In this document: positions 8,274 through 17,721 of the stretch, piece after piece
Layout: each line of letters opens with the position of its first letter
How positions within the stretch are numbered: position 1 is the stretch's first letter
Assembly: GCF_015223355.1 (NCBI RefSeq)
Contig: NZ_JADFFK010000005.1
Location: 124,001-188,000, forward strand
DNA length: 64,000 nucleotides
DNA from: Salipiger mangrovisoli
GTDB lineage: Bacteria > Pseudomonadota > Alphaproteobacteria > Rhodobacterales > Rhodobacteraceae
Direction of reading: 5' to 3'
Position numbers and translations under genes: made by a program
Notes under the pieces: generated by a model
Told to the model about the DNA's origin: nothing
Databases searched by the model: none
The model's input: the letters and a program-made list of their open reading frames with translations, nothing else

Positions 8274-9188
8274 ATGTCCTTTACCCTGAAACAACTCCGC
8301 TATTTCGTCGCCGTTGCCGAAAAGGGCTCGGTGATCGGCGCGGCGCAGACGCTGTCGATCTCGCAATCGGCGGTGACCGAGGCACTGAAGAACCTCGAGG
8401 CGGACCTCGGCGTCACGCTTTTCGAGCGCCACGCGCGCGGGCTCGACATCACCCACAGCGGCCACCAGTTCCTGCGCCATGCGACGAAAATCCTCTCGGA
8501 CGTCTCGGGCGCGCGGCGGGCGTTCCAGCGTGCGCCGGGCACCACGCAGGGGCGGCTCAACATCGGGGTGACCTCGCTGATGGCGGGCTACGTGATGTCG
8601 GACCTGCTGTCGCGCTACCGGCGGATGAACCCGGCGGTCGAGGTCTCGGCGCTGGAGGATCAGGGCGAATACCTCGAGCACCTGCTGGTCGGCGGCGAGC
8701 TCGACGTGGCGGTGATGGTGATCTCGAACCTGCGCGACCGCATGGCGCTGCAATCCGAGATCCTCGACGTCTCGTCCTTCCGGCTCTGGCTGCCCTTGGG
8801 CCACAAGCTGACCGCGCGCGAGAGCATCGGGCTCGACGACGTGGCGCGCGAACAGCTGATCATGCTCAACGTCGACGAGATGGAGGAGGAGGCGGTGAAG
8901 CTGCTCTCGGCTTTCGGGCGCAAGCCGCAGATCGCCTTTCGCACGCGCTCGGTGGAAGCCGTGCGCAGCCTCGTCGCCACGGGCGCGGGCGTGGCGCTGC
9001 TGCCAGACCTCGTCTACCGTCCTTGGTCTCTGGATGGCGACCGGATCGAGAGCCGCGACGTCTCGGGCAGCCTGCCGATCGTGCAGGTGGGCATGGTCTG
9101 GCGCAAGGGCCTGCCGCTGTCGGAGGCGGTGCAGGATTTCCTGTCGCTGGCGCGGATGGGACAGGCCGAGAGGCCAGCGCGGTTCTGA
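8274..9188 (+). CDS. LysR-family transcriptional regulator
   Basis: A 304-residue full-length LysR protein. The HTH spans residues 1-60 (MSFTLKQLRYFVAVAEKGSVIG, then AAQTLSISQSAVTEALKNLE) and the effector domain about 90-300. The start is preceded by a purine-rich stretch (AAGGGAGCGCGCC). It diverges from the class V aminotransferase and precedes the ydcSTUV-patD operon on the same strand by 247 nt, so it could control either. E. coli places the MocR-type ydcR in this position, so a LysR here would be a different regulatory solution. Confidence 0.94.
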   Translation: MSFTLKQLRYFVAVAEKGSVIGAAQTLSISQSAVTEALKNLEADLGVTLFERHARGLDITHSGHQFLRHATKILSDVSGARRAFQRAPGTTQGRLNIGVTSLMAGYVMSDLLSRYRRMNPAVEVSALEDQGEYLEHLLVGGELDVAVMVISNLRDRMALQSEILDVSSFRLWLPLGHKLTARESIGLDDVAREQLIMLNVDEMEEEAVKLLSAFGRKPQIAFRTRSVEAVRSLVATGAGVALLPDLVYRPWSLDGDRIESRDVSGSLPIVQVGMVWRKGLPLSEAVQDFLSLARMGQAERPARF

Positions 9189-9435
9189 AGGGCCTACCTA
9201 TCGGTTTTTCCGAATGACCATTTCTGATTAATGAATTTGCGAATGCAGCGACGCCGTCTCATGATTTTCATGCGGAACAAGGGCACGTGGCCGAACGGCT
9301 GAAAGATGCCCCCGCGCCACGGCGCAGGCCGCCGTCGGCTCTACAACCAACAGCGAATTCCGGGCCGCCGCCCGCACCGGGGACGTGTCTCGCACGGCCA
9401 TCGGCCTCATGCGGCCTGCCCGCAGGGAGAGTGCA

Positions 9436-10593
9436 ATGACCAACCGTTTCATCACCGCCGTGGTGAGTGCGATCACCGCCGCCTCGCTGGCGACGAGCGC
9501 CGTGGCGCAGATGACCGAGATCGGCGAGGGCGAGGGCGCGCTGTCGATCGTCGCCTGGGCCGGCTACATCGAGCGCGGCGAGACAGATGCCGCCTTCGAC
9601 TGGGTGACCAAGTTCGAGGAAGCGACCGCCTGCAAGGTCTCGGTGAAGACCGCCAACACCTCGGACGAGATGGTCGCCCTGATGAACGAGGGCGGCTTCG
9701 ACTTGGTGACCGCCTCGGGCGACGCCTCGCTGCGGATGATCGCCGGCAAGCGGGTACAGCCGATCAACGTGGACCTCATCCCGTCCTGGAGCAAGGTGGA
9801 CGACCGCCTGAAGGACGCGCCCTGGCACACGGTGAACGGCGAGCACTACGGCACCCCCTACATGTGGGGCCCGAACGTGCTGATGTACAACACCGAAGCC
9901 TTCCCCGAGGCGCCGACCTCGTGGAACGTGGTGTTCGAGGAGATGACGCTCGCGGACGGGTCGAGCAACAAGGGCCGGGTGCAGGCCTATGACGGGCCGA
10001 TCCACATCGCCGACGCCGCCAACTACCTGATGGCGCACAAGCCCGAGCTGGGGATCACCGACCCCTACGAGCTGAACGCCGATCAATATGCCGCCGCGCT
10101 CGACCTGCTGCGCGTACAGCGCGAACTCGTCAGCCGCTACTGGCACGACGCCTTCATCCAGATCGACGACTTCAAGAACGAGGGCATCGTCGCCTCGGGT
10201 TCCTGGCCGTTCCAGGTGAACCTGCTGCAGGCCGACGGCGTGCCCGTCGCCTCGGTGATCCCCGAGGAAGGCGCGACCGGCTGGGCCGACACCACCATGC
10301 TGCACGCCGAGGCCGAGCACCCGAACTGCGCCTACAAGTGGATGGAGCACACGCTGTCGTCCAACCTGCAGTCCGACCTTTCGGTCTGGTTCGGCGCCGT
10401 GCCCTCGGTGCCCGCCGCCTGCTCGGATGGCTCGGGCATGCAGACCCAGGAAGGCTGCGACGCCAACGGCCTGTCGCAGTTCGACAAGATCAAGTTCTGG
10501 AAGACCCCGGTGGCCAACTGCGAGAGCCAGGGCGAATGCGTGCCCTATTACCGCTGGGTCTCCGACTACATCGGCGTGATCGGCGGCCGCTGA
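9436..10593 (+). CDS. ydcS: Putrescine ABC transporter substrate-binding protein YdcS
   Basis: A 385-residue periplasmic protein with signal peptide (FITAVVSAITAASLATSAVAQ). It is strikingly similar along its length to E. coli YdcS as I recall it: WAGYIERGETD, FDLVTASGDASLRMI, MWGPNVLMYNTE, KGRVQAYDGPIHIADAA, RYWHDAFIQIDDFKNEG and the C-terminal DYIGVIGGR. It binds polyamine (putrescine) and delivers it to YdcTUV; E. coli YdcS was also reported to have PHB synthase activity. The ATG at 9436 has GGGAGAG 5 nt upstream; an in-frame extension upstream would precede the signal peptide and is unlikely. First gene of a five-gene operon. Confidence 0.94.
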   Translation: MTNRFITAVVSAITAASLATSAVAQMTEIGEGEGALSIVAWAGYIERGETDAAFDWVTKFEEATACKVSVKTANTSDEMVALMNEGGFDLVTASGDASLRMIAGKRVQPINVDLIPSWSKVDDRLKDAPWHTVNGEHYGTPYMWGPNVLMYNTEAFPEAPTSWNVVFEEMTLADGSSNKGRVQAYDGPIHIADAANYLMAHKPELGITDPYELNADQYAAALDLLRVQRELVSRYWHDAFIQIDDFKNEGIVASGSWPFQVNLLQADGVPVASVIPEEGATGWADTTMLHAEAEHPNCAYKWMEHTLSSNLQSDLSVWFGAVPSVPAACSDGSGMQTQEGCDANGLSQFDKIKFWKTPVANCESQGECVPYYRWVSDYIGVIGGR

Positions 10594-10658
10594 TCGCCCT
10601 CCCCTGACCTTCCCCGCGCCGCCGCCAGCGGCGCGGGCACAAGAACCGGAATACTCCC

Positions 10659-11645
10659 ATGCCAGCCGTGAGCTTCGACCACGTCTCCCGCCATTTCGGT
10701 GCGGTGAAGGCGGTGGATGACGTCATCCTCGACATTGCCGAAGGCGAGTTCTTCGCCATGCTGGGGCCCTCGGGCTCGGGCAAGACCACCTGCCTGCGGC
10801 TGATCGCCGGCTTCGAGCGCCCCACCGGGGGCGACATCCGCATCTTCGGCGAGCCCGTCGCCGATCTGCCGCCCTACAAGCGGCAGGTGAACACGGTGTT
10901 CCAGGATTACGCGCTCTTCCCGCACCTCAATGTCCGCGACAACGTCGCCTACGGGCTGATGATCGCCGGGCGCGGCAAGCGCGAGCGTCACGCCGAGGCC
11001 GAGGCGGCGCTCGAGATGGTGCGGCTCGGCGGCTATGGCAGCCGCAAGCCCTCCGAACTGTCGGGCGGTCAGCGCCAGCGCGTCGCGCTGGCGCGGGCGC
11101 TGGTCAACAAGCCCCGCGTGCTGCTGCTCGACGAGCCGCTGGGCGCGCTCGACCTCAAGCTGCGCGAGCAGATGCAGGAGGAACTGAAGACACTTCAGCG
11201 CCAGCTCGGCATCACCTTCGTCTTCGTCACCCACGATCAGGGCGAGGCGCTGTCGATGGCCGACCGCGTCGCCGTGTTCAACGACGGCAAGATCATCCAG
11301 GTCGGCAGCCCCGAGGACATCTACTTCCGCCCCGAGGTGCCCTTTGTCGCCGATTTCGTCGGCTCGTCGAACGTGCTGCCCGAGGCGCTGGTCGCGCGGC
11401 TGACCGGCGAGACCTGCCCCGCCGCGATCCGCCCCGAGCGGCTGCGGCTGACCTCCGAGGGGCCGCTGAAGGCGCGGGTGACCGGGCTCAGCTTCCTCGG
11501 CCTCAGCACGCGCGTGAGCTTCGATGCAGAGGGCACGCGGCTGACCGCGCTGCTGCCGCAGGACGTGGCCCGCCCGCGCGAGGGTGACGAGGTGGCGCTG
11601 AGCTGGGCGCCCGAGGATCTGCACCTGATGCGAGCCGGGGCATGA
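10659..11645 (+). CDS. ydcT: Polyamine ABC transporter ATP-binding protein YdcT
   Basis: A 328-residue PotA-type ATPase. Walker A is GPSGSGKTT at residues 36-44, followed by the Q-loop VFQDYALFPHL, signature LSGGQRQRVALARAL, Walker B VLLLDEPLGALD and the switch loop FVFVTHDQGEA. The C-terminal TOBE domain (about 240-328) is present. It overlaps the next permease gene by 4 nt (ATGA), so translation is coupled. It energises import of the polyamine bound by the preceding YdcS. Confidence 0.94.
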   Translation: MPAVSFDHVSRHFGAVKAVDDVILDIAEGEFFAMLGPSGSGKTTCLRLIAGFERPTGGDIRIFGEPVADLPPYKRQVNTVFQDYALFPHLNVRDNVAYGLMIAGRGKRERHAEAEAALEMVRLGGYGSRKPSELSGGQRQRVALARALVNKPRVLLLDEPLGALDLKLREQMQEELKTLQRQLGITFVFVTHDQGEALSMADRVAVFNDGKIIQVGSPEDIYFRPEVPFVADFVGSSNVLPEALVARLTGETCPAAIRPERLRLTSEGPLKARVTGLSFLGLSTRVSFDAEGTRLTALLPQDVARPREGDEVALSWAPEDLHLMRAGA

Positions 11646-12598
11646 CGGTGGTGCAAACGACCCCTTCCGCGCAGGCAGGTCCTTCCGATGGGCTGCTGAC
11701 GCGGGTTTCGGACACGCTCTGGCGGCGTCCGACGCTGCTCCTGCTCATCCTGCTGACGCCGCCGGCGCTGTGGCTGGGGATCATCTACCTCGGCTCGCTC
11801 TTTGCGCTGCTGTTGCAGAGCTTCTTCTCGATCGATCACTTCACCGGGCTGATCAACCACGAGGTCACGCTGGCGACCTACGCCGAACTCTTCACCCCGG
11901 CGAACTTCGACATCATCCGCCGCACGGTGGGCATGGCGACCATCGTCACCCTCGCCTCCGCCGTGATCGCCTTCCCCATCGCCTATTACGCGGCGCGCTA
12001 CGCCAAGGGGGCGTGGCGGGCGCTGTTCTACCTCGGCATCATGATGCCGCTGTGGTCGAGCTACCTGGTCAAGGTCTACGCCTGGAAGCTGATCCTCGCC
12101 AAGGAAGGCATCCTCACCTGGATCTTCGAGGGGCTGCACCTCACGTGGCTGCTCGACGCCTACCTCGCGCTGCCGGTCATCGGGGGCAACTCGCTGTCGG
12201 TGAGCCCGACGGGCACCTTCCTCGTCTTCGTCTACGTCTGGCTGCCCTACATGGTGCTGCCGATCCAGGCCGCGCTCGAGCGTGTGCCGGGCTCGATGCT
12301 CGAGGCCAGCGGCGATCTCGGCGCGACACCTGCGCAGACCTTCCGCCACGTGCTGCTGCCACTGGCGCTGCCGGGGGTGATCGCGGGCTCGATCTTCACC
12401 TTCTCGCTGACGCTCGGCGACTACATCATCCCGCAGATCATCGGCACCTCGCGGCTCTTCATCGGGCAGGCCGTCTACCAGCACCAGGGCATCGCCGGGA
12501 ACATCCCGCTGGCCGCCGCCTTCGCCGTGGTGCCCATCGTCATCATGGGCGTCTACCTCTGGATCGCCAAGCGCATGGGGGCCTTCGATGCACTCTGA
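11642..12598 (+). CDS. ydcU: Polyamine ABC transporter permease YdcU (PotB-like)
   Basis: A 318-residue inner-membrane permease with six predicted spans: the first ([23 protein letters not shown]) near residue 30-55 and the coupling EAA loop [21 protein letters not shown] at about 220-240. Order and overlap (4 nt with ydcT, 11 nt with ydcV) show a tightly coupled operon. PotB-like permeases pair with a PotC-like partner, which is the next gene. Confidence 0.93.
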   Translation: MTVVQTTPSAQAGPSDGLLTRVSDTLWRRPTLLLLILLTPPALWLGIIYLGSLFALLLQSFFSIDHFTGLINHEVTLATYAELFTPANFDIIRRTVGMATIVTLASAVIAFPIAYYAARYAKGAWRALFYLGIMMPLWSSYLVKVYAWKLILAKEGILTWIFEGLHLTWLLDAYLALPVIGGNSLSVSPTGTFLVFVYVWLPYMVLPIQAALERVPGSMLEASGDLGATPAQTFRHVLLPLALPGVIAGSIFTFSLTLGDYIIPQIIGTSRLFIGQAVYQHQGIAGNIPLAAAFAVVPIVIMGVYLWIAKRMGAFDAL

Positions 12599-13394
12599 CC
12601 GCGCCTCGCTCAAGCTCAAGATCGCCGCCGCCGCGGGGCTGCTGTTCCTGCACCTGCCGATCGCGCTGATCTTCGTCTACGCCTTCACCACGGAAGAGAA
12701 ATCCTTCCAGTGGCCGCCGCCCGGCTACACGCTGAAGTGGTTCGCGGCGACATGGAACCGCCCCGACGTCTGGGAGGCGATGGCCCTCAGCCTGAAGGTC
12801 GCGGCAATCTCGACGCTGCTCGCCATGATCCTCGGCACGCTCTGCGCCGCCGCCGTGAGCCGCACGAAGTTCTTCGGCCGCGAGAGCATCTCGCTCTTGG
12901 TGATCCTGCCGATCGCTCTGCCCGGCGTGGTGACGGGGATTGCCCTGCGCTCGGCCTTCTCGATCGCCGAGGTGCCGTTCAGCACCTGGACCATCGTGCT
13001 CGGCCACGCGACCTTCTGCGTGGTGATCGTCTACAACAACGCCGTCGCCCGCTTCCGCCGCACCAGCGGCAGCCTCATCGAGGCCTCGATGGACCTCGGC
13101 GCCAACCTCTTCCAGACGCTGCGCCATGTGATCCTGCCCAATATCGCCACCGCGCTGGTGGTGGGCGGCATGCTCGCCTTCGCGCTCAGCTTCGACGAGG
13201 TCATCGTCACCACCTTCACCGCCGGACAGCAGCAGACGCTGCCGATCTGGATGCTCGAGGAACTGGTGCGCCCGCGCGAACGCCCGGTGACCAACGTGGT
13301 CGCCATGGTGGTGGTGCTGGTCACCCTGCTGCCCATCCTGGGCGCCTATTATCTCACCCGCGGGACCGAAGCGGTCGCCGGGCAAGGAAAATGA
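12588..13394 (+). CDS. ydcV: Polyamine ABC transporter permease YdcV (PotC-like)
   Basis: A 268-residue permease of the PotC type, with an N-terminal span ([21 protein letters not shown]) and the coupling loop [21 protein letters not shown] at about 160-180. It starts inside the end of ydcU (11-nt overlap). The final residues run into the region of the patD start, with 11 nt between stop and the chosen patD ATG. Completes the YdcSTUV importer. Confidence 0.93.
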   Translation: MHSDRASLKLKIAAAAGLLFLHLPIALIFVYAFTTEEKSFQWPPPGYTLKWFAATWNRPDVWEAMALSLKVAAISTLLAMILGTLCAAAVSRTKFFGRESISLLVILPIALPGVVTGIALRSAFSIAEVPFSTWTIVLGHATFCVVIVYNNAVARFRRTSGSLIEASMDLGANLFQTLRHVILPNIATALVVGGMLAFALSFDEVIVTTFTAGQQQTLPIWMLEELVRPRERPVTNVVAMVVVLVTLLPILGAYYLTRGTEAVAGQGK

Positions 13395-13405
13395 CGGAGA
13401 ACATC

Positions 13406-14830
13406 ATGCAGACCAAGATGCTGATCGGCGGCGCTCAGGAAGCCGGCAGAGAGACCGAGGAAGCGGTTCTGAACCCGCGCACCGGCGAGCTGATCGTGAA
13501 GATGCCCGAGGCGGACATGGACCAGGTGAACCGCGCCGTGGCTGCCGCCCGCGCCGCCTTCCCAAGCTGGGCGCGCACCACGGCCGCGCACCGCTCGGGC
13601 CTGCTGCTGGCGCTGGCCGACGCCATCGAGGCGCGCGCCGAGGAGTTCGTGAAGCTGGAATCGCTCAACTGCGGCAAGCCGATCGAATGCGTGCGCAATG
13701 ACGAGGTTCCCGCGGTGGCCGACTGCTTCCGCTTCTTCGCGGGCGCGGTGCGCAACATGCACGGGCCGGTGGCGGGCGAGTACATGGAGGGCCATACCTC
13801 GATGATCCGCCGCGATCCGATCGGTGTCGTCGCCTCGATCGCGCCGTGGAACTACCCGATGATGATGATGGCCTGGAAACTGGCCCCGGCGCTGGCGGGC
13901 GGCAACACGGTGGTGATGAAACCCTCGGAACAGACGCCGCTCACCGCGCTGCTGATGGCCGAGATCATCGCCGGCATCTTCCCGGCGGGCGTGGTCAACG
14001 TGATCGTCGGCCAGGGCGCCACGGTCGGCAATGCGCTGATCAACCACCCGCAGGTCGACATGGTGTCGATCACCGGCGACGTGGCGACCGGGCGCAAGGT
14101 GCTTCAGGCGGCCTCGAAGTCGGTCAAGCGCACGCATCTGGAACTGGGCGGCAAGGCCCCGGTGATTGTCATGGATGACGCCGATCTCGGCCGCGTGGTC
14201 GAGGGGCTGCGCGCCTTCGGCTACTACAATGCCGGTCAGGACTGCACCGCCGCCTGCCGGATCTACGCGGGGGCGAAGGTCTACGACAACCTCGTGGCGG
14301 ACCTCTCGTCGGCCGTCTCCTCGATCACCTTCGACGATGCGGACGATACGAAGAACGAAATCCCGCCGCTGATCTCCATGCGCCAGCGCGACCGGGTGGC
14401 GAGCTTCGTGCAGCGCGCCTCGGAACTGAAGCACATCGAGGTGACCACCGGCGGCGCGCAACACGAGGGCTCGGGCTTCTACTACCGACCCACCGTCATC
14501 GCGGGCGCGCTGCAGGAGGACGAGATCGTCCAGCGCGAGGTTTTCGGCCCCGTCGTCTCGGTCACCCGTTTCGACGACGCCGATACCGCCGTGGCCTGGG
14601 CCAATGACAGCCAGTACGGGCTCGCCTCCTCGGTCTGGACCGAGAACATCGGCCGGGCGCTCGATATCTCGGCGCGGCTGCAATACGGCTGCACCTGGGT
14701 GAACACGCATTTCATGCTGGTCAACGAGATGCCGCACGGCGGACTCAAGCAGTCGGGCTACGGCAAGGACATGTCGATGTACGCGCTCGAGGATTACACC
14801 GTCGCGCGCCACGTGATGATCGCGCACTGA
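13406..14830 (+). CDS. patD: Gamma-aminobutyraldehyde dehydrogenase PatD
   Basis: A 474-residue NAD-dependent aldehyde dehydrogenase, the same length as E. coli PatD (YdcW) and alike throughout: [93 protein letters not shown]. The catalytic Glu lies in LELGGKAP and the catalytic Cys in GQDCTAA. It oxidises 4-aminobutanal, formed from putrescine, to GABA. The ATG at 13406 follows CGGAGA and aligns with the E. coli N-terminus MQHKLLING; an ATG at 13391 overlapping the ydcV stop is the alternative. A putrescine aminotransferase gene is not in the operon. Confidence 0.95.
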   Translation: MQTKMLIGGAQEAGRETEEAVLNPRTGELIVKMPEADMDQVNRAVAAARAAFPSWARTTAAHRSGLLLALADAIEARAEEFVKLESLNCGKPIECVRNDEVPAVADCFRFFAGAVRNMHGPVAGEYMEGHTSMIRRDPIGVVASIAPWNYPMMMMAWKLAPALAGGNTVVMKPSEQTPLTALLMAEIIAGIFPAGVVNVIVGQGATVGNALINHPQVDMVSITGDVATGRKVLQAASKSVKRTHLELGGKAPVIVMDDADLGRVVEGLRAFGYYNAGQDCTAACRIYAGAKVYDNLVADLSSAVSSITFDDADDTKNEIPPLISMRQRDRVASFVQRASELKHIEVTTGGAQHEGSGFYYRPTVIAGALQEDEIVQREVFGPVVSVTRFDDADTAVAWANDSQYGLASSVWTENIGRALDISARLQYGCTWVNTHFMLVNEMPHGGLKQSGYGKDMSMYALEDYTVARHVMIAH

Positions 14831-14839
14831 AAATCGGCA

Positions 14840-14858
14840 GGGGCGGCCTCGCCGCCCC
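14840..14858. terminator. Hairpin between convergent patD and MBL hydrolase genes
   Basis: A perfect 8-bp GC stem (GGGGCGGC / GCCGCCCC) with a 3-nt loop in the 33-nt gap between two convergent genes. There is no U-run on either side, so it may act as a bidirectional intrinsic-like terminator or an mRNA 3' end stabiliser. Confidence 0.65.
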
Positions 14859-14863
14859 GCGCC

Positions 14864-15772
14864 TCAGAGCGGCACGTAGCGGTAGCCGTCCCCGGCCCGC
14901 TCCACATGCCCCATGCCGCCCTGCGAGAGGTGGTAGCCGATCACCGGCACCTGCTCCCGCGCCAGCCGATCCATCAGCGCCACGCGGGTCTTCGCGCCCA
15001 GTTCCGGGTCCTGATCCGAGTTCGCCTCCCAGGCGGGACGGGCGAAAGCCACGTGGTCATTGCCGATGGCATCCCCGACGATCAGCACTTGCTCGCCCCC
15101 CTGCCGCAGCTCGAAACCCATGTGTCCGGGTGTGTGGCCAGGCAGGAGCATGGCTGTGAGGCCGGGCAGGATCTCGGTGCCATCCTCGAACCGCTCTATC
15201 CGGTCCTCGATTGCCTCCATCCGCCTCCGCGCACCGAGGGCGAAGAGCTGACGCTCTGCGCCAATGCTGTCCGCAGTCGCCGGATCCCACCAGTAGTCCC
15301 ACTCGGCCCGGCCCATGAGGTAGCGCGCCTCGGGAAAGACCGGCTCGTCGAAGTCGTCGAGCAGCCCCCAGATGTGATCGGGGTGCGCATGGGTGAAGAC
15401 CACCGCGGTCACCTGGTCCGGGGTGACGCCGACGGCCTCGAGATTGCCTTGCAGCGCGCCGGCGCTGTCCATGAAGTCCGGCCCCGCGCCGACGTCGAAG
15501 AGCACCGTCTGATCGCCGTGCTGCCAGAGGGTCACGTTGCACTCGGGCGTCAGGCGCTGGCGGTCGATGTGCCGCGCCGCGAGGATCGCTGCCAGCTCGG
15601 CTTCGGGCATGCCAGCGAAGATGAAGTCTCCGGGCAGCACCAGGTTGCCGTCGCTCACGGTGGTCAGCAGGCCGGTGCCGAGGGTCGCCTCGGCGATCAG
15701 CTTGCGGGGCAGCAGCGGCGCGAGGCCGGCAGCAGCGGCGGTTTGCAGCAGGTGCCTGCGGGTCAGTGGCAT
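14864..15772 (-). CDS. MBL-fold metallohydrolase, exported, sox-associated
   Basis: A 302-residue beta-lactamase-fold hydrolase. Its N-terminus MPLTRRHLLQTAAAAGLAP is a twin-arginine-type signal. The zinc motif HxHxDH is THAHPDHIWG, with further ligands in LPGHTPGHMGF and near the C-terminus (PVIGYHLSQGG). The ATG at 15772 follows GGAGGAGA. It is the last gene of the leftward soxS-soxR-soxT-like arm. Paracoccus sox loci carry related metallohydrolases (SoxG, SoxH), so a periplasmic thiol- or persulfide-processing role is plausible; I cannot separate the two by eye. Confidence 0.88.
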   Translation of the reverse strand: MPLTRRHLLQTAAAAGLAPLLPRKLIAEATLGTGLLTTVSDGNLVLPGDFIFAGMPEAELAAILAARHIDRQRLTPECNVTLWQHGDQTVLFDVGAGPDFMDSAGALQGNLEAVGVTPDQVTAVVFTHAHPDHIWGLLDDFDEPVFPEARYLMGRAEWDYWWDPATADSIGAERQLFALGARRRMEAIEDRIERFEDGTEILPGLTAMLLPGHTPGHMGFELRQGGEQVLIVGDAIGNDHVAFARPAWEANSDQDPELGAKTRVALMDRLAREQVPVIGYHLSQGGMGHVERAGDGYRYVPL

Positions 15773-15843
15773 GGTCTCTCCTCCCATTCACACATTCGCA
15801 TTCTATGATGCAAATTGCAGGACTGGAAGCGCCGAATGCGCCG

Positions 15844-16881
15844 CTACTCTGCGGGCGCGAAACCGACGATGAGCTGGCGCAGCCCGATGGCCGCGCCAGC
15901 GAAGATCGACAGCAGTGCCACGGGCGCGCTGAAGGACAGCAGCGAAAAGGCGCTGAGCCCCTGCCCGACGCTGCAGCCCGCGGCCAGCACCGCCCCCGGC
16001 CCCATCAGCGCCGCACCGAGGATCTGCCGTTTCAGCTCGCGCGGGTCCTCGCAGGCCTCCCAGCGGAACTGCCCCTTGCGCAGGGAGCCGAGGAAGGCCC
16101 CAAGCAGCACGCCGGTGACGGAGCCGACAGCAAAGCCGGGCGCCGCAGCCGAGGCGGTCATCAGCCACAGCAGGCTCTCGCCCAGCGGGCGGGCAAAGGA
16201 ATGGCCTTCGACCGAGATGGCGCCGAAGCTCTGGGTGGCGGCGATCTGCGTGCCGACCCAGGCCGAGGTGACCGCAAGCCCGACGACGACGCCCCAGAAG
16301 ACGTGCCGCCCCGCGCGCAGCATGCCGCCGCCCGACAGCGAGATCGCGATCAGCGCACCGCCCACCACCAGCCCGGTGAGCAGCGGTGCCCCGGTGAGCT
16401 GCGACAGCGCCTGCGGCGACGTGGCCGGGGTGTCGGGGAAGACGGTGATCCGCGCCAGTGCCAGCGGTCCGGAGAGGGTGACATAGGCTGTCAGCCCCAT
16501 CACCACCACGATCACCAGCGCGCGCAGGTCTCCGCCGCCGAGCCGCGCCAAAGCGCCGTAGCCGCAGTTGCCCGAGAGCGCCATGCCATACCCGAAGAGC
16601 AGCCCGCCGAGCACCGTGCCGGGCAGCGACCATTGCCGCGAGAGATAGAAGGTCTGGCCCGCGTCGAGCCATCCTGCGGTGATCGCGACATGGGTGGCGA
16701 TCACAGCCGTCCCGACCGCCAGCCCCCACATCCGCAGCCGCCGGGTGTCCGAGGAATAGAGCGCGTCCTCGATCGCGCCAAGCGTGCAGAAACGCCCGAG
16801 CCGCGCGGCGAGGCCGAGAACCATGCCACCCAGCAATCCAACCAGCGCCGCAAGCGCGGCGCCGTCACCAAAGTCGAACAT
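15844..16881 (-). CDS. soxT: YeeE/YedE-family thiosulfate/sulfur-compound transporter, SoxT-like
   Basis: A 345-residue membrane protein made of two YeeE/YedE repeats. The family's key cysteines are present: C32 (GRFCTLGAIEDA), C106 (SGNCGYGA) and C303 (AAGCSVGQG). In the YeeE structure, three such cysteines line the thiosulfate path. ATG at 16881 is preferred over an upstream TTG because of GGGAG 10 nt before it. It lies 42 nt downstream of soxR in the same operon, as soxT does in other alphaproteobacterial sox loci, where it is thought to move sulfur compounds into the cell for SoxR sensing. The gene symbol is by synteny. Confidence 0.85.
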   Translation of the reverse strand: MFDFGDGAALAALVGLLGGMVLGLAARLGRFCTLGAIEDALYSSDTRRLRMWGLAVGTAVIATHVAITAGWLDAGQTFYLSRQWSLPGTVLGGLLFGYGMALSGNCGYGALARLGGGDLRALVIVVVMGLTAYVTLSGPLALARITVFPDTPATSPQALSQLTGAPLLTGLVVGGALIAISLSGGGMLRAGRHVFWGVVVGLAVTSAWVGTQIAATQSFGAISVEGHSFARPLGESLLWLMTASAAAPGFAVGSVTGVLLGAFLGSLRKGQFRWEACEDPRELKRQILGAALMGPGAVLAAGCSVGQGLSAFSLLSFSAPVALLSIFAGAAIGLRQLIVGFAPAE

Positions 16882-16923
16882 TCCGACCGCCGCTCCCTTT
16901 CGACCCTCGGCCAACGCCTCCGG

Positions 16924-17280
16924 TCACTCCTCCCGACAGAACAGGTCGTATATGACTTCCATGATCTTCTTCGGCCGGTCGTCGGTCAAGGAATAGTAGA
17001 TTGTCTTGCCGTCGCGACGGGGCGTGACCAGCCCCTCGAGACGCAGCCGTGAAAGCTGCTGCGAGACCGCCGACTGCCGCGCCGAAAGCAGGTCCTCGAG
17101 CTCGGTCACCGATTTCTCGCCCGAAGCGAGATGGCACAAGATCATCATGCGCCCGCCGTGGCTCATCGCCTTGAGCAGGTTCGAAGCCTCTTCGGCCTTC
17201 TGCATGAACCGGTCCATTTCCGGCTCGCTCATGCCCTCGTCGAAGACGTGGAGTTGGGCTGCGTTCGACATCGGCGTCAT
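16924..17280 (-). CDS. soxR: SoxR, ArsR-family persulfide-responsive repressor of sox genes
   Basis: A 118-residue ArsR/SmtB winged helix protein (HTH about 38-85: LKAMSHGGRMMILCHLASG, VTELEDLLSARQSAVSQQLSRLR). Cysteines C49 and C115 are 66 residues apart, the same spacing as the sensing pair of SqrR (C41/C107), so it probably represses sox transcription until persulfide or polysulfide forms a cross-link. Its start overlaps the soxS stop by 4 nt. Likely operators are the palindromes at 17664-17690 and 19153-19172. Confidence 0.93.
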   Translation of the reverse strand: MTPMSNAAQLHVFDEGMSEPEMDRFMQKAEEASNLLKAMSHGGRMMILCHLASGEKSVTELEDLLSARQSAVSQQLSRLRLEGLVTPRRDGKTIYYSLTDDRPKKIMEVIYDLFCREE

Positions 17281-17633
17281 CCGTCTATCGTATTCGAGGC
17301 CGGAAGGTCCTCGATCAGTCGGGCAAGCAGTGCCCAGAAAAAGTCTTCTCCAGGATAGCCTTCGATTCGCCCGGTTTCCATCCCGTCCTGCACCAGCACG
17401 AAGGTCGGGGTGAAGGCGACGGGTCGCTGCAACACGATCTCCTCCGGCAGCGCCCGGATGTCGGCCCGGCGCAGCGGCGCGGCCTGTCCCTCGGCGGTCT
17501 TAGGGTAGATCGGTGCGATCTCGGCGTCCCAAGCCTCGCAATAGCGGCAGCCGACCTGCTCGGCCATGAGCAGCAGGGTCTCGGCGCAGAGTGGCGCGGG
17601 CAACAGCAGCAGGAGGCAGAGGAGAAATCGCAT
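17277..17633 (-). CDS. soxS: SoxS, periplasmic thioredoxin
   Basis: A 118-residue exported thioredoxin-like protein. The signal peptide is MRFLLCLLLLLPAPLCAE and the redox motif C29-R-Y-C32 follows (EQVGCRYCEAW). Cis-proline region VAFTPTFVLV at about 75-85. SoxS is known in Paracoccus to reactivate SoxY by reducing it, using electrons from SoxV. The ATG at 17633 begins the signal peptide. It is divergent from soxV across an 88-nt regulatory gap. Confidence 0.92.
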   Translation of the reverse strand: MRFLLCLLLLLPAPLCAETLLLMAEQVGCRYCEAWDAEIAPIYPKTAEGQAAPLRRADIRALPEEIVLQRPVAFTPTFVLVQDGMETGRIEGYPGEDFFWALLARLIEDLPASNTIDG

Positions 17634-17663
17634 CGTCGGTCCATTCAGGGTGATTGACCGAAA

Positions 17664-17690
17664 GCATATCACATACGTAACGTAATATGC
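17664..17690. promoter_or_regulatory. Palindrome in the soxS-soxV divergent promoter region
   Basis: GCATAT and ATATGC face each other across 15 nt, with an inner TACGTA centre (CATACGTAACGTA). The whole stretch 17660-17700 is AT-rich in an otherwise GC-rich locus. It sits between the divergent soxSR and soxVW transcripts and is a likely SoxR operator, though it does not match ATTC-N8-GAAT exactly. Confidence 0.5.
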
Positions 17691-17721
17691 GAATATGTAT
17701 TTGGAGAGGAGCGCCACGCGC

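Noticed and set aside
12710-13405. N-terminal extension of PatD through ydcV
   Set aside because: The extension lies in the wrong frame of ydcV. PatD homology begins at MQTKMLIGG, and CGGAGA precedes ATG 13406.
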